The translations under genes and the position numbers were made by a program. Below, piece after piece: positions 22,597 through 35,800 of a DNA stretch of 64,000 nt (positions are counted from its first letter, which is position 1; each line of letters starts with the position of its first letter). The notes beneath the pieces are model-generated. The model had not been told where the DNA came from, did no database searches, and worked only from the letters and a program-made list of their open reading frames with translations. The stretch comes from Podospora bellae-mahoneyi (taxonomy: Eukaryota > Ascomycota > Sordariomycetes > Sordariales > Podosporaceae): contig NC_085883.1 in the NCBI RefSeq assembly GCF_035222275.1, forward strand, positions 1,302,001 to 1,366,000. Direction: 5' to 3'.

Positions 22597-23559
22597 TATA
22601 GCTTAGTTTCATTTTTAAGTTAATTTTATAGTTCCACGGTATTTACTTTAAAAGTCCTTTTAGAAATTTAACTATAAAAGTTAAGTATCCTCGATATTCT
22701 ACCGGTATTACCTTTTTCTTACTTTTTTTATCTTATTATAATAAACGTATTCATGAATGTTTAATATGTTTACTAACGTTATTAACCTTACTTTTTAATT
22801 TTAACGCTTATATTAGAAAAATATGTGATAATTTTTTGAATTTCTTACGGAAATACCGTAGAGGGTATTTTTCCTATATTCTATTCTATATAGAGTATAT
22901 AGTTTAAACTCCAATATTATGTTAATACTACTTTTTCCTAAAGGTATATATTATTATTATATTTTAACCGTCCACGTACTCGACGTAATATCTTAGATAT
23001 TTTAACACGAATTATATTACTTAAAGGCTACCTTTGAATTTAATCGGGTCCTAAACCTTCTATAAAAAATAATCGTTTAGGTCCTCTTAAGCTCTCTCCT
23101 ATTGAACTATAATCTCTTTAACTATAATTCAAATTTTTTATTTACATTATATACCGGTGAATAGCCGTTTCACGATTTACTTTAATAATATTTTATATAT
23201 TTATATACAATATATTAGAACTAAAGTATCATCCGATATTCCGGATATTTGAAATAGAGTTATGTCGTATTTCCTTTATAAAATGTATATTATGCACATA
23301 TTAGTATTCTTTTTAATAACTTCAAAATTTTAATATTATCGACCTTCTTACCTTTCTAGTATTTTTTCTAACTTTTATATAAGTTTTATAGATTATAATA
23401 TATCTTATAAAATAATATTTTTGTATTTATTATATTATACTCTAGAATTATTTACCTTCTATGTTTTTTTTATTATATAGGGTCATTATTTTTAGCGATT
23501 CCCGTAGTAATTTCTATATTAATTTATACCAATTAATTTTATAATACCTATATTTAAAG

Positions 23560-24680
23560 ATCTCCTTTTTCGTACTCCGCCTTTAGCCTTTTTACTACTT
23601 CCGCAGCTTTTAGAACTTTATTCCCTTTCATTCGGTATATTAGTTAGAGTTTTCCTCGAGGCTTATTGCTTTGCTTTACTAAAACCTAATGGTTATAACT
23701 TCTATAATTCTTAGTCTTCTCGATATAGTAATTATGATAATTTTTTAATTTAATTATTTCGGTACTTCATAATTCTTTTTAAAGTATTTTACTCTACCGT
23801 AATTAAAATATTTAAAGTTATCTTTACTTTAGTCCGGGCTTTACTACTATATAACGTCGACATTTATCGGTCCTGAATATATAGTACCCTAGTATTTAAT
23901 ATTACGGTATTTCCTTTTATGCTTATCGTTAAAACGGTTATTACTAAAGTGTTCCTTATAATCATGGTAACCCCTATTATTACTTTTCTTTTTCGTACGA
24001 CGTTAAAATTGCCGATCGTCGATTCGTATACCTATAGTAATATATCTATCGATAGTATTAGGCCTCGACTCCTCATATATAATATATCCTTTGTTTCTTT
24101 CCTAAAGCCGTTATAGAAAAACTATATTAACCCCTTATCGTTAATAGTATTACATAGATTATTAATCTTATATGGAGCTGCGTAGTTAACTATTAAATAC
24201 ATTTAAAGTAGGTTTATAAGACTTTCTTACGCGCGGTTTACTTCGTTGTACTGCTTAAATACTTCTTCAAGTTCAGTTTTAAAGATACAATAATTCTTAA
24301 AGTATTTTATAATAATTCTTTCTATCCTCCGGCTTTTGCTTATAATACTTATCGAGGACAAGCTGGAATTACACGAAAGTCTTATCCTTAAGTTTAATAG
24401 CCGTAAAAAGTATCTTCGACTTTTCGTTAGTAAATTAGTTTAAGTATTAATAAAACCAAATTTAGGCTAGATTAAAAAATCATTTAACTTCTACCTTTTT
24501 CTTTTATTATACTCCGGTATTAGGAACTTAGGTATTACTTTAAATATATCGATATCATAATAATTTACTTTTGAGTTTATTAAGCTTTATCTTCAAGTTC
24601 TTTAAGGCGCTTTATAACCTATTTTATAGTCGGTCGAGTACTAGTAGAAGGTCCCTCGCTACCTAGTGGAGGCAAGACGC
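23560..24680 (-). pseudogene. Gag region of the complete gypsy element
   Basis: Reading leftward from about 24680, the minus strand carries the gag start region with the block AGCGAGGGACC shared with 26480 (plus). This is followed by an Arg/Lys/Asn-rich basic segment near 23930-24010 and a block around 23870 containing a mutated form of the NVD motif seen in fungal gypsy gag proteins. The nucleic-acid-binding knuckle is degraded. Stops are frequent. The plus-strand open frame at 23919-24116 is a shadow of this region. Confidence 0.65.
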
Positions 24681-24768
24681 CTTTATTTTAAATGTTTCTA
24701 AGTGCGTTTCTTATAATAAAAAATCGTTTTTAACTTATCTATAATAGAGTTAAAGTAAGTATATAACG

Positions 24769-25168
24769 TATAATAAATTCTTATCTAGAACCTCTAAAAG
24801 GGATATTAATTAAAGGTAGTTCTAAATAGTCCTAGTTCGGTATAGCTAAATAGTATATAATAATAGCTTATCTCGATCACAATAGCTTAAATACAAACGA
24901 TTATAACTTATATTATGTACTGCAGAACTATCTATTTATACTAGCCAGTTCCTCCGTATATATAGACCTAAGGACCGTGGACCGTTGACTTACAGATGGT
25001 CCTCGGTCCATTCCTGAGTGGCCGATACTGAACCGTGGACCGTAGCCCCGCCGCGGTCCCCGGTCCCCATCTTATTGGTCCGTTACGTCCAACTGGACCG
25101 TGAGCCCCGCTCGATCGATCGAGCCACAATTAGTCCAGTGTGCCCCACTGTCTCCCAAAACCGTGACA
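24769..25168 (-). repeat. 5' LTR of the complete gypsy element
   Basis: The first 18 bases, TATAATAAATTCTTATCT, equal the unmutated TATGACGAACCCCTATCC with only C-to-T and G-to-A changes. It ends CCAAAACCGTGACA at 25168. The U3 (24960-25168) stays GC-rich with many GGACCG/CGGTCC hexamers. Confidence 0.9.
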
Positions 25169-26105
25169 GAAACAGAGTCTAGTTTTCAAGGAATTCTTTT
25201 CGAAAGAAACTAATTATTATCAAGCAACTATTGATAATACAAAATGCTACTAATATTATATAATCAATATTTATGGATAGTATTTAATAGAAGAAATAGA
25301 GAAGGTTATAAAAAAGGTACTGTTATTTAAAGAATGTTGAATATAAAGTAAACTTTTATACTATCATAATCAATGATTTTTATCATTACAATAAATTGTA
25401 AGTTCTACAGTAAAAGGTAGGGTTTCTTCCAACTATAAATAATATACATAAACAGGTTGATTGTAGATTTTATAGAAGTATAATATTTATAAGAAGTGGG
25501 AATATGGTCAAAACCTATTAGAAATTATCAAATTAAAAAAAATAATAATATAATAGAAGTTAGTCTTTAAATATAACTATATTGTAAGAATTCATATTCT
25601 GGGTTTGTTAAAGATTTTACAGGCTTAAATGGGGTTTAAAAAACATTTTCAGGGTTTGCAGACATAATTGAGGTAATATTAAAAGCTGTAGGCCCTATTC
25701 TGTGAAATAAAAATACTATATGCATAGAATACTTTTGAAATATAAACGGTTAAATTCAGAAAATTATAGGCTTTTTTTGAAGAACTTGTTTAATGAAAAT
25801 TTCAAGATGAAACTTGCTCCTCTCCGCATTCCAGCCAATCACAATTCTTTTGTATCACTTGGAATACCTATGAACTATCTTCAATATTCCGCTATAAATG
25901 AGCACGATCCAGCTTCTTTATATCGTTCAATTAAGTTTTTATTTTAGTAAGAGTAATTTATCTAGTTAATTATTACAGAATATTTATTGTACAAACTCCA
26001 TTATATTTAAATGATTTAATTATACCTGCATTTCAATTATATCAAATCAATTGTTACATTTCATATTACTTCTCTACCTTTAAATAAGGGAATTACATTC
26101 CATTT
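25169..26105. other. Spacer between two gypsy elements
   Basis: This AT-rich tract separates the minus element from the plus element. One patch (25800-25945) is less AT-rich and lies in an ATG-started frame at 25720-25947 encoding 75 aa (containing MKLAPLRIPANHNSF). I do not recognise it. It may be a relic exon or chance, and I do not call a gene. Confidence 0.45.
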
Positions 26106-26460
26106 TGTCACGGTTTTGGAAGACAGTGGGGCCACAAGGAACCAATCAGACTGGACCGGGCGATGGAGCGGGGCTCACGGTCCAGGAAAACAGAACGGAC
26201 CAATAAGATGGGGACCGGGGACCGCGGACCGCGGCGGGGCTCACGGTCCACGGTCCCCAGGTCTATATATACGGAGAAACTGGCTGGTGTAGATAGACAG
26301 TTCTGCAGTATGCAATTCAAGTCATAATCGTTGGTATCTAGACTGTTGTGATCGAGACAAGCTATTTGTTGTACACTGTTTAGCTGTACCGAACCAGGAT
26401 TGTTCAGAAGTGCCTTTAACTAGTATCCCTTTCAGAGGTTCTGGATAGGGGTTCGTTATA
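26106..26460 (+). mobile_element. Gypsy LTR (U3 type A), little mutated
   Basis: It begins TGTCACGGTTTTGG and ends GGTTCGTTATA. The U3 has two CCAAT boxes (ACCAATCAGA, ACCAATAAGA), repeated GGACCG/CGGTCC hexamers, and GTCTATATATACGGAG as the TATA region at 26261. It lies directly in front of plus-strand gag sequence, but the leader of about 90 bp that separates LTR and gag in other copies is missing. The flanks CATTT and CCACT do not form a duplication, so its history (5' LTR after deletion, or later insertion) is open. Confidence 0.85.
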
Positions 26461-29400
26461 CCACTTACTTAGCCTAAGTAGCGAGGGACCTTCCACTAGT
26501 ACTAGACCTACTCTTACTACTATAAAATAGGTAATTAATTATCTTAAAAAACTGGACAACGAGGTGTAATAATAGCGGAGATTAATTATTACTATTTCGG
26601 CTGTACCTAGAGTAATACTTAAGTTCCTAATACTAGAGTACTATAGAAAAAGAAAGATCGAACTTAAAACCTTTTAATTTAGCTTAAAACCTATTCCCGT
26701 TAATACCTGAACTAGTTTAATAACGAAAAGTCGAAAGTAATTTTTAGAACTATTAAACTTAAAAATAGCGCTTTTACGTAATGCGAGCCTATCCTTATTA
26801 ATTATTATAAAGTCGGAAAACTAAAAGTAGATTACTATAAAGTATTTAAAAACCTAGTATATTTTGAAAGTTAAGCTTAAGGAAGTATTTAACGAATATA
26901 ATTAGGTAAGACGCACGTAGGAGAGGCTCGTAAGTTTACGTTAAACGCATTTCATTATTAATTAAGCGGCTTCATTTAAAACCGAAAACTTATATAGTAC
27001 TATTAACGATCAAGGATTAATATAGTTTTTTAATAATAGTTTTTTTTTTAAAAAAAAAAGTTAAAAATAAGATATATGAGGAGTCGAAGCCTGATACTAT
27101 CAATAAGTATATTAGTATAATTATACAGATCGACGATCCGTAATTTTAATGCTACATAAAGGAAAGAATTAACCGGGATTACTATAATCATAATAATAAA
27201 GGATACTTTAATGATAATTGCTTCAGCGATAAACGGAAAGGAAACATTTTAACATTAATTACTTTAATGTTATATTTTTAAGAGTAATAAACGTTAATGA
27301 AATTGTAAAAGCTATAAAGTCGGGGCTAAAGTATAGATAATTTTAAGTATTTTATCTATAGTAAAGCAAGATACTTTAAGAAAGATTATAGGGTAGCTAA
27401 ACGACTCGGATAGAAAAAGGGAATTATATTAATTACTATATCCAAAGGACGGAAGATTATGAAGGTTGTAACTCTCGGGGATTAATAAAGTAAAGCGGTA
27501 AACATTAAAAAAGATTTTACCGGGTGTGCTGCATAAAAGGAAGTAGAGTTCAAGAAAGTTAAAGGTGAGTTACAAAGAAAAGAGATTTTCAAATATAAAC
27601 AATATAAGATTAAGTAATATAAATTATTGTAGCAATTATTACGGAGGCACGAAAGACAATAACCCTACATAATAAAGAAAACTTATTAAGTAAATAATAT
27701 TAAGAAATAGTATAGTAAATATAAAATTAGTATTCCTACAAAAATACTTCGTAAAGCTTATAGATAAAAGTCAAGAAAAATATTTAAAAAAAAATTAGGA
27801 AGGTTGATAATATCAAAATCGCGAAAATACCACGGGATACAACTACTAACATGATAATACTTTATACAGGAAATATTGTATCGTTCTATTTTAAATATCC
27901 AAAAATACTGGAGAGTACTTTATTTTTAACATATTATATATAATTATACAAGATATTATTAAATTAAATTGCTATATGATCATTAGCCGGGATATAAAAC
28001 TAATGAAGAAGGTAATTTACAGCCGGTTAAAAGGACTATAAAGAAATAGGAAAAACTATACAAGCAATTAGATAATTATTTTTCATAAAAGGCTTAGGAC
28101 CCGGTTAAATTGAAAAAAGAATTTTTCCATAACATAATTTACTGTAAAGTAATTAAAAATCTATCAGGAAAATATAGATAGTAGTAATATAAATAAAAAT
28201 ATAGTTTTAGGGAAAAGTAGTCCTAGGAAAGTACCTAAGCCCGGACTACGTACTACATTTACGGAAAAAAGTGAAATAATATTATTAAATGGAGAAGCTC
28301 AAGGAACGATTAAATAAAGGAATTATTATTCGATATAAATATAACAGAATATTAAAGAAAGATAGAAGATAGGAAAAAGTTAGGCGGAAATACTTAAAAG
28401 ACTTTAAATTATAAATGTTTCGGAGTAACAGAACGGTTCAAACGATATAATCGTTTGGGAAACAATTTACAGCCTTTCGCAGGGGCTAGTAACCTTTAAT
28501 AAATTATAAATAGTATTATCGGGATTAATGTAAGGAGAACGTATAGGATAATAATTCAATATTTATTAACGAGGTTATTACTGTATAGGAAAAGAACCAT
28601 AAATATTTTTGTATTATAGTATATTAAAAAAATAGTGAGGCGGTAGAATTAGTTAAAGAATTCGATACGAAAACGAACTGAATTTAACTATATTTGTATT
28701 GTTGAGTTAGGATACTATGAATAAAAAAAGAACGGCTTGTTATATAAAGACTATTTTTAACATGAAACAATTATGCAAAAATTTTACTTCAAGATATTAT
28801 AGTTAAAAGAAAAAATGATTTTAATTATATTGAATATTATAGATATAGGACCCTCCAAAGATATAATCCTAAGGTAATCAAAATATGAAGATTATAACTT
28901 AAATAGCGACTAGCGGAATAGTAGTTATTTACTGTTAAAAGAACTTTAAATGTATTTACTAAGCGATAGGAAATTAGAAGGATATATATAAAGTAGAGCC
29001 TCTACGGTACTACCGTAAAGAGTCTGAAAATAATAGTATACTTTATTGATATAGGTGGTAAATTTGAAAAAATAAAGTTAAGGACGTTGGTGGAAATATT
29101 GGAGGTGAATAGGTACGTTTACTATGATAACATAGGAAAAACAAAAAAAGCGGTATGTGGAAAATATTTAGTCGTCATAGTTAAGTATTTGAAGGGATTA
29201 ATAAAGCGAGAATAGAAAGACTGGAAACATAAATTAAAAAAAAGAATAAAACTACGGTTGTTAAGGTTTATGATATTAACGACAAATAAAGTAAGTAATC
29301 ACGGAAGTACTTAAACGAAAATTTAAAGAGGGAATATATTAAGAAGTTTATATTACTAATAAAATACCACGCATTTTTTAATAACAAAAGACTGCAGCTT

Positions 29401-31795
29401 TTAATTATATATAAATTATTATTAATTAAATAATGAGACGGTAAAGAATAATTATGTACTACAGTTAATGTTTAGGTCACGGAATTAATTAACTAGGGCA
29501 TAATACCTCCCATACTTAGATATTTCTATATAAGGATTAAACAAGGAAATAAATAAAAAACAGTATTGCGTATAACCTATAATTATTTGGAGTATCTTAT
29601 AATATCATTTAGGCTTATTAATACGCCCGTAACTTTCTAGTCTTTCGTTAATTATATAATCCAGAGGTACTTCGGTAAAACAATAGTATAATATATCAAT
29701 GATACCATTATTTCTTTATATACTTTAAAGGAGTATAAGCAATAGGTATGAGAAATACTTACCGCGCTAGGAAGCGTCAGACTCCTAATTAAAAAAGAAA
29801 ACCGAGTTTTATATATAAAGAGAATATATTTAAGATATTTGATATTGTGACGTAGGTAAGTAAGGTTTGTATAGAACCTAGGAAAATTATGGTAGTTAAG
29901 GACTAGCCTATACCGTAGTTATAAGTATATATTAAGGAAATTTCACGGTTTACGAATTCCTATTAAACAATCTTTTGGGAGTACGTCAAACTTATATAAT
30001 TATTTAATTACTTAATTATAAAAGAACAGAAAATTCCGGTAGAAGTAGGAAAAGAAGTAGTCCTTTTGGGAGCTAAACGAGGTTATTATACAGGACCCGG
30101 TATTTAAATTATTAAACGTTAGTACATTATTTACGGTTGACGTTATTATATTAGACTATATAATCGGTAAATAATTAAGTTTCTAAGATAACGACGGAAC
30201 GCTATACTTAATAACTTTTTTTTCGAAAAAAAATAAAAGGGATACGTTAGAATTACCCAATCTATAATAAGGAGGGAGCCATTTACTATTATCGAAACGT
30301 TTAAAGAGTAAAGGCTATACTTTATTATTATGAACTATAAAATACAGGTTTGTATTAAAGAAAATTAAATAATGATATTACGGAATAATATTAATAAAAA
30401 AATAAAGTTACAAAGTATTTAGAAAGTAAAGACTGTACAATGAAAATTAAATTCATGTAAAGCTAAGTGATAGAATAATATTAACGATAAAATTTACAAA
30501 TCGAAACTCGGAGGATACATGAGTATTGTACAAACTATAAAAGATATCAAGTAATACTTCAGTTAATTAAAGATTCGAAATAATATTAAAGAAGCTATTT
30601 AGTTATACTTTACCTACAAGAAAATAAGTGTTACGAAGTATAAGCCTTACGGATTTCTAGAGCGACTCTTAGTAACGGAACCGCTATAGAATTTAGTTAC
30701 TATAAGTTTTATTACTAAAATAATCCAATCTAAACACATAATACTTAGCGTCAAGTACAATAATATATTAACGGTAGTTGTTAGGCTTACTAAATCAATG
30801 TATTTCGTGCCCTATCAAAAACCTAGTAAAGTAACTAGCGGATATAATATAATATTATAGTATAGCAGTGTATATAGCTAAAGAAGTGTATTATGGACCG
30901 TAAAACTAAATTTATATCCAAATTTTAAAAAGTATTGATAATAAAGCTAAGGGTAATAAATGGAATATCTTTAGCCTACTACTTTGAAATAGATAAGTAA
31001 ACCGAATGGTTTAATTCGATTACAGCGTAATATTTACGGAACAATATAAATATCGAGTGAAATAATTATGTTAAATTGTTAATTATGATATAATTAATGT
31101 ATGATATATGATTAATAGAGGCGATTACATTTACGTAATTCTTTATAAACTTTAAATATAAAATAGATTGATGGTAAGGATTTAGCGTTAAGATATTTAG
31201 GCTAAGGTTAAGGTAAATAAGTTATATATACTTTACGGTAAGCTTAAAAAAACTAAAGTTTGTGAGGGAAAAGATATAAAAATACTGTAATACTAAAAGA
31301 GTTAAAAGATCTTACTTTAAGGGGGGATTTATAATATTCCTTTCTATACGTGATTTGCGTATTGAAAAATTTGATGAGAAGCTAAGCTATAGAGAATAGT
31401 AGGTCTATTTAAGGTTAAAAGAAAAATACCGGAGACGGTATTCGAATTAACGCTACCTAGTACGATACGATTGAAGTTATATAGTTTTATCTTTTACTTT
31501 GAGAACCTATATTCTCGATAAGTAAAGCTAATATGTAGAAAATAGCGCAGGACGAAAACTAAAGTATAATATAAAAACAATATCATATTTACGGTTTAAC
31601 AAAGGTTAATTAAAAGCATTAAATAATTAATTAGGATATCCGGCTACAAATAATTTGTAGCAACTAAAAATATATCTTAGTTGTATCAATATAGAAGAGG
31701 ATTTTACCAGTGATTTTCAAACCGATAAAAATTTAGATAAATAAAAACTTATATGCCAAATTACAAATGTATTTTTATACATCTGAAATATAAAG

Positions 31796-31864
31796 AACCT
31801 TTATAAAATTAAATCCGTACCTTCGATGTAATAATTGACGTACCACGTACTATACTAGGAGGTT
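31796..31864 (-). pseudogene. tRNA-like sequence (type 2), 69 nt
   Basis: On the minus strand, acceptor AACCTCC and 3' AAAGGTT pair at 5 of 7 positions. TA and the A-box-like TAGTATAGTACG follow, and the T arm is GTACG-GATTTAA-type and mutated. It is in the same position and antisense orientation as the copies at 14311 and 17998. Confidence 0.5.
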
Positions 31865-32002
31865 AATAAGAAAGGAAGAATCTAGACCCAATTAATACTA
31901 TAGGCTTTAATTACTATATAAAAAGGACTAAGGTCTATTACCGGTGAGGTAACTAAAAGATAAGTATTTATTTACGGATAATACCTACAAATATAAATAT
32001 AA

Positions 32003-32075
32003 AACCTCGATAAAAATCGAAGGTATGTCTTCGAAATAGTCACCAACGTACTATATATTATTATACTATAAAGTT
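32003..32075 (-). pseudogene. tRNA-like sequence (type 1), 73 nt
   Basis: On the minus strand it reads AACTTTA-TA-GTATAATA at the 5' end and CGAGGTT at the 3' end, with 6 of 7 acceptor pairs counting G-U. The T-arm loop TTCGATT is kept but the stem is damaged. It matches the type 1 copies at 17789 and 56980. Confidence 0.52.
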
Positions 32076-32124
32076 AAAAACTATAAAATCATCTAAATAT
32101 AATTAACGCTATACGTCTCGGCTG

Positions 32125-32430
32125 CTTCAAAAGGTAAAAAGGCGCGCTACCGGCAATACCCTACGGAGTTAAAAAGAAGGGACCGGCTATATTAGAATGG
32201 AAGGAAAGGTCGGAAGGCTAATTAAGGCCTAACAAAAGGTCAGGGATATAAGGAGACTACGGGATAGTATCCTGGGCGGCGTCTGGCCGCGTAGGAGTAT
32301 TCGGCGAAGAAGTAAGTAGTACCGTAGTAGCGGACTACGCTACCTAGGTATCTTTTTCCTAGATACCTCGCGCGAAAAGACGATCCTCGCGAAGGTAGAG
32401 GGAGCGACGTATTTGTTTTATGTAAGTAGG
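32125..32430 (+). pseudogene. Conserved ORF-like patch in the 3' extension
   Basis: One plus-strand frame gives GALPAIPYGVKKKGPAIL, then LRPNKRSG, IVSWAASGRVGVFGEE and RERRICF. It matches the frame at 17460-17740 (minus) over its whole length, with stops at Gln-to-stop positions. GC content is locally raised (GCGGCGTCTGGCCGCG near 32280). Function unknown. Confidence 0.5.
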
Positions 32431-32578
32431 TTTAATAATTATTTATGAAAAGTAATGTTGAAGTTTTTAATCTTTATACTTGGGTTTATGTTACTTTTTT
32501 ATTACTCGGGTTATTATAACATAATTAATTACGGTTCAAGAAAAAATGGAAAATATATTTACGAGCGGAATTAACGTT

Positions 32579-32813
32579 GGCCCGTTTATAAGTTAACGGT
32601 GTACGGTCCTGAGATCTGTATATATAGAGGAACTGGCCAATGTAAATTGATAGTATCGTATTATATAATACCAGTTATAATCGTTAGTATTTTAGCTATT
32701 ATGATTATGACAAGCTCTTTGTTATATACTGTTTAGCTGTACCGAACCATGAATGTTTCAAAGTGCCTTCAACTAGTATCCCTTTCAGAGGTTCTGGATA
32801 GGGGTTCGTTATA
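32579..32813 (+). repeat. Partial 3' LTR (type A) of the plus gypsy element
   Basis: Only the part from shortly before the TATA region (TGTATATATAGAGG near 32620) to the end GGGTTCGTTATA survives. The 5' part of U3 was lost in the deletion that fused it to the 3' extension. The outer flank AATAC does not match the flank of the LTR at 26106. Confidence 0.78.
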
Positions 32814-35800
32814 AATACTACTAAATTGAAAACTTTAGATTTCTGATATCAACCCCCTAACTAAATGGAATTAAACAAAAAACTACCTATAGTAATAGCC
32901 CCTAAATTAAATTAAATTCAATTATAGATTGGAAGCTTACTATATGAAGCTTTCAATTTAATAATCTTACACTCATGATATAGACTTATAATATCTTTTT
33001 TTCTATTAAATAGAACTAAGAAAATTTTTAATAGAGTAATAGTAATTAATAATTAGACAAAGAAGTAGACTTTCATTGCAATTAACCGGAAATATTTCAT
33101 TTAAAATTTAAAAGAAGTTGTACTATTTAACTTAAAAAAGAAGGATAGTTTAAGTAATCAAGTAGGAATAAAACAATTAAGATGTAGAATGTCTGAAAAT
33201 TTTATAATAATACTAGAACACAATGGCAATAAATGAACTGAACATAAATAATTACCCCTATTAGAGAACACTTGAATAAATAATAAATTATATCAACTTT
33301 TTTTTATGAATTCCTTTTAGTTTTCCCAAGTGTCTAATATCTTTGAAATACTTAATTAAATATATTATACTTAAAGCTAAAGCTCATTTCAAATAGTCTC
33401 TGTACTTCTTATTATATCATAGCATTTCTTGTGATATAAATGTATAGAACTTAATCGGCTTAGTATTTTAAATATAATTTAATTACTATGTAAATGAAAT
33501 CTATCCTGAAAAATAAATTTCAATTATGAAATTTGAACTATAAAGCGCCTAATCGTAAGGGAATTTGAAAAAATCGATTTAATATTTTAGGGAGAATATA
33601 GTTACTAGTTGAGTTAATCTGTCCTAATGATGACTTTAAGTAACCGAGGTTATATAGGGAAATGTAAAAGCATGATCTTTTCCTATATACTTTTAAAGCT
33701 TTACAAAAAAACGGAGGATATTGAATTAATAATAATATCGAATTATATGAATATAGTATGAATTCTCTACTTTTAAATATCAATAATTATGAGTACATCC
33801 ACATGATATATCTCATTATATAATGATATATATAAACTTCGGGAAAAATAGATTATGGTGTTGGGGTATTTCAAATTAAGATTTAGATTCAAGAAATATT
33901 GAGACTTCATGTTCAGCCATTTAAATCTAACGTTAATCTTGATTTATGCAGGTTTTATAGATTTGAACTAGGTTACGTGCTGAATTAGTAGAAATGTTCA
34001 ATTTATTTCATTATATTACTTTTTCAATTGAATTAATGATAAGCTAAAAATTAGATATTGAGTTTAAGTAAGATTGATAAAAGCTAATAAAAAATTAGGC
34101 TTGCTAAAATTTTAACAAAATTATTGAAACAAGATTTTTTGTGGTATAAAATGTGAATTTAAAAATCATGTAATTAAAGATTATCTACGTTTAGTTATTT
34201 GTATTAAACTAGAATGAATGAAAGAAGTTTTAAAGCATATATGAAAAGCTTGGAATAGTTCACTGTTACATTATAAAGTTGAACTTTTGAACTTTCGAAG
34301 TTATATTGGTTCAATTATATTATTTCTTTTACAGGAAACTACGGTGTTTATATTAATAAGAAGACGGGTGAAGTAAGCGAAATTGATATAGGTAGTAAAT
34401 AGTAGTTAGAAATAAATACGGTGACATGTAAGTTATGTTTACAATATAGTTCATAGCTTGTAACAGGTATTATAGCTAACTATTAATAGTTTTTTCAGAA
34501 GCTTTAAGTAAATTAGCATAAAAAAGGAGGATATCTTAATAGTATTTTTATAGCAAAGTTAGGGAAGTTCATTCTATAGAAGTTAGGGAAGTTTATTAAA
34601 AAGTTAAATTGTACAGACCGGTATGTAGGAACTAAGAAATTTTCATAGTATTATTATCCCTAACTAAAAAGCTAATATAGGTAGTAAGTAATACGCGTTC
34701 GTTATTACATCGGTATTTCAAATAATGGCTACGGTATATCTTTAAATGTTATAATCTAAAGTAACAGTATTAGAAACAAACCTTTAAAACTATCTAAAAG
34801 TTGTGGTTAAACCGGCGTAAAATAATAAAGATATTCTAGTAGTATCATTAGAGTTATAGTAACAATAGGTAAAATAAATTACTTAAATATCAAAGTCTTA
34901 TAATGAAAATAGTAAATTGTTCAAATATTAAGATTAAATAAATTATGAGGATACAAAATACAAGAAATTACAAATCAAAAACATTGGGCCTAAAGATATT
35001 ATTGAGACATTTACGAGCTTATTTTAGGAGTAATATATATATTATACGCAATAACAAAGCTAGCAGTTCTTGTTTAGATTTTCTCACTATTTTTAATGAT
35101 TAAGCAGCTGTATCTTTTCCCGCTTAGTCTACATTAAGATAATATTATACCTTTTCCTATTACTCCAAGTCAAAAATACATTTTATATTTAAGTTTATTG
35201 AATATATAATGGTATAGTTAGGTTAAAGACCAACTATACTAATGTTTCGATTATTTCAGGAATGAATAAATAAAATAGATAATGAAGATAAACAAGATAA
35301 CTGTGGAGATGGAGATATACTATATATAGCAAGTAAATATAAGTGTATAGTATGATGTTTGACGGTTCCTGTGAATAAAATACAAACCCAATATATCATT
35401 TGTGTTTCTAATAATTCTTTTAGGCCTAAGTAACAGTTAAATAATAAATAGCTGAGATCGAAAATAGCAAAATCACTTGTTTTAAAAGAAAATAAATAAA
35501 GCTAGTAAAGTTTAATATATAACAGTCGTTTAAATAATATCAAACAATCGAAAATAATTAATAATGCATTTCTAATGATATTTTTTGGGTTTTCTTTATC
35601 TTTAAGAAATAAGCACTGTTATAAATATCATTTAGTTATATTTTTAATCAAGAATTCCATCACTTATGATAAAAGTTTTTCAAAATCAAGAATACTGAAT
35701 TAATCTCATAAAACTATAATTTTCAACCAAGTATAGGCAATTCAAAAAAGGATTATGATATAAAAGTTTTAGGGATGATGCCTCTATATTAAAGATTTTT

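Larger units (their letters stand above)
18100..23480 (-). pseudogene. Gypsy pol of the complete element (split by pogo copy 1)
   Basis: On the minus strand the RT active-site block near 20402-20437 reads YYFDDVLIYLG, with both catalytic Asp retained; this is the best preserved RT motif in the window. Integrase and its C-terminal module lie to the left (about 18100-19700). RT leader and protease region lie to the right of the pogo insertion (from 22599). Frames are closed by many stops, so no product is expected. The chromovirus-type organisation is inferred from the related copy at 11978-14270. Confidence 0.78.
16605..25168 (-). mobile_element. Complete gypsy element (minus) with a nested pogo copy
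   Basis: Reverse-complement LTRs bound it at 16605-17010 and 24769-25168, both U3 type A. The flanks AAAAC (16600-16604) and GAAAC (25169-25173) form a 5-bp duplication with one transition. Between them, from right to left, lie leader, gag, protease/RT, RNase H, integrase, chromodomain and a 3' extension of about 1.1 kb. Total span is 8564 bp, of which 1789 bp are the pogo insertion and its duplicated TA. This is the only gypsy copy in the window with both ends and a matching target duplication in place. All reading frames are destroyed by RIP-type changes. Confidence 0.9.
26461..32578 (+). pseudogene. Gypsy gag-pol remnant, plus strand
   Basis: Gag begins with the AGCGAGGGACC block near 26480. 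A destroyed CCHC knuckle is readable near 27345-27410 (FKYFIYSKARYFKKDY, with Cys and His turned into Tyr or Phe). The RT active-site region near 29680-29720 reads YINDTIIS in place of YxDD. RNase H follows (VTFFSKK-like, about 30210-30240), and integrase shows NILTVVVRLTKSMYFVPYQ near 30760. A GPY/F-type module is near 31320-31500. After the chromodomain region comes the 3' extension with two antisense tRNA-like sequences and the ORF-like patch. An internal deletion joins the extension directly to the middle of the 3' LTR near 32578. Stops occur throughout. Confidence 0.8.

Noticed and set aside
23919-24116. Plus-strand open frame, 65 aa
   Set aside because: It is antisense to the gag region of the minus gypsy element. 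The same shadow appears at 38274-38480 opposite the plus gag.
26108-26320. Open frames inside LTRs (also 8052-8273, 61285-61518, 4374-4604)
   Set aside because: They follow LTR boundaries and U3 repeats, and no protein family is recognisable.
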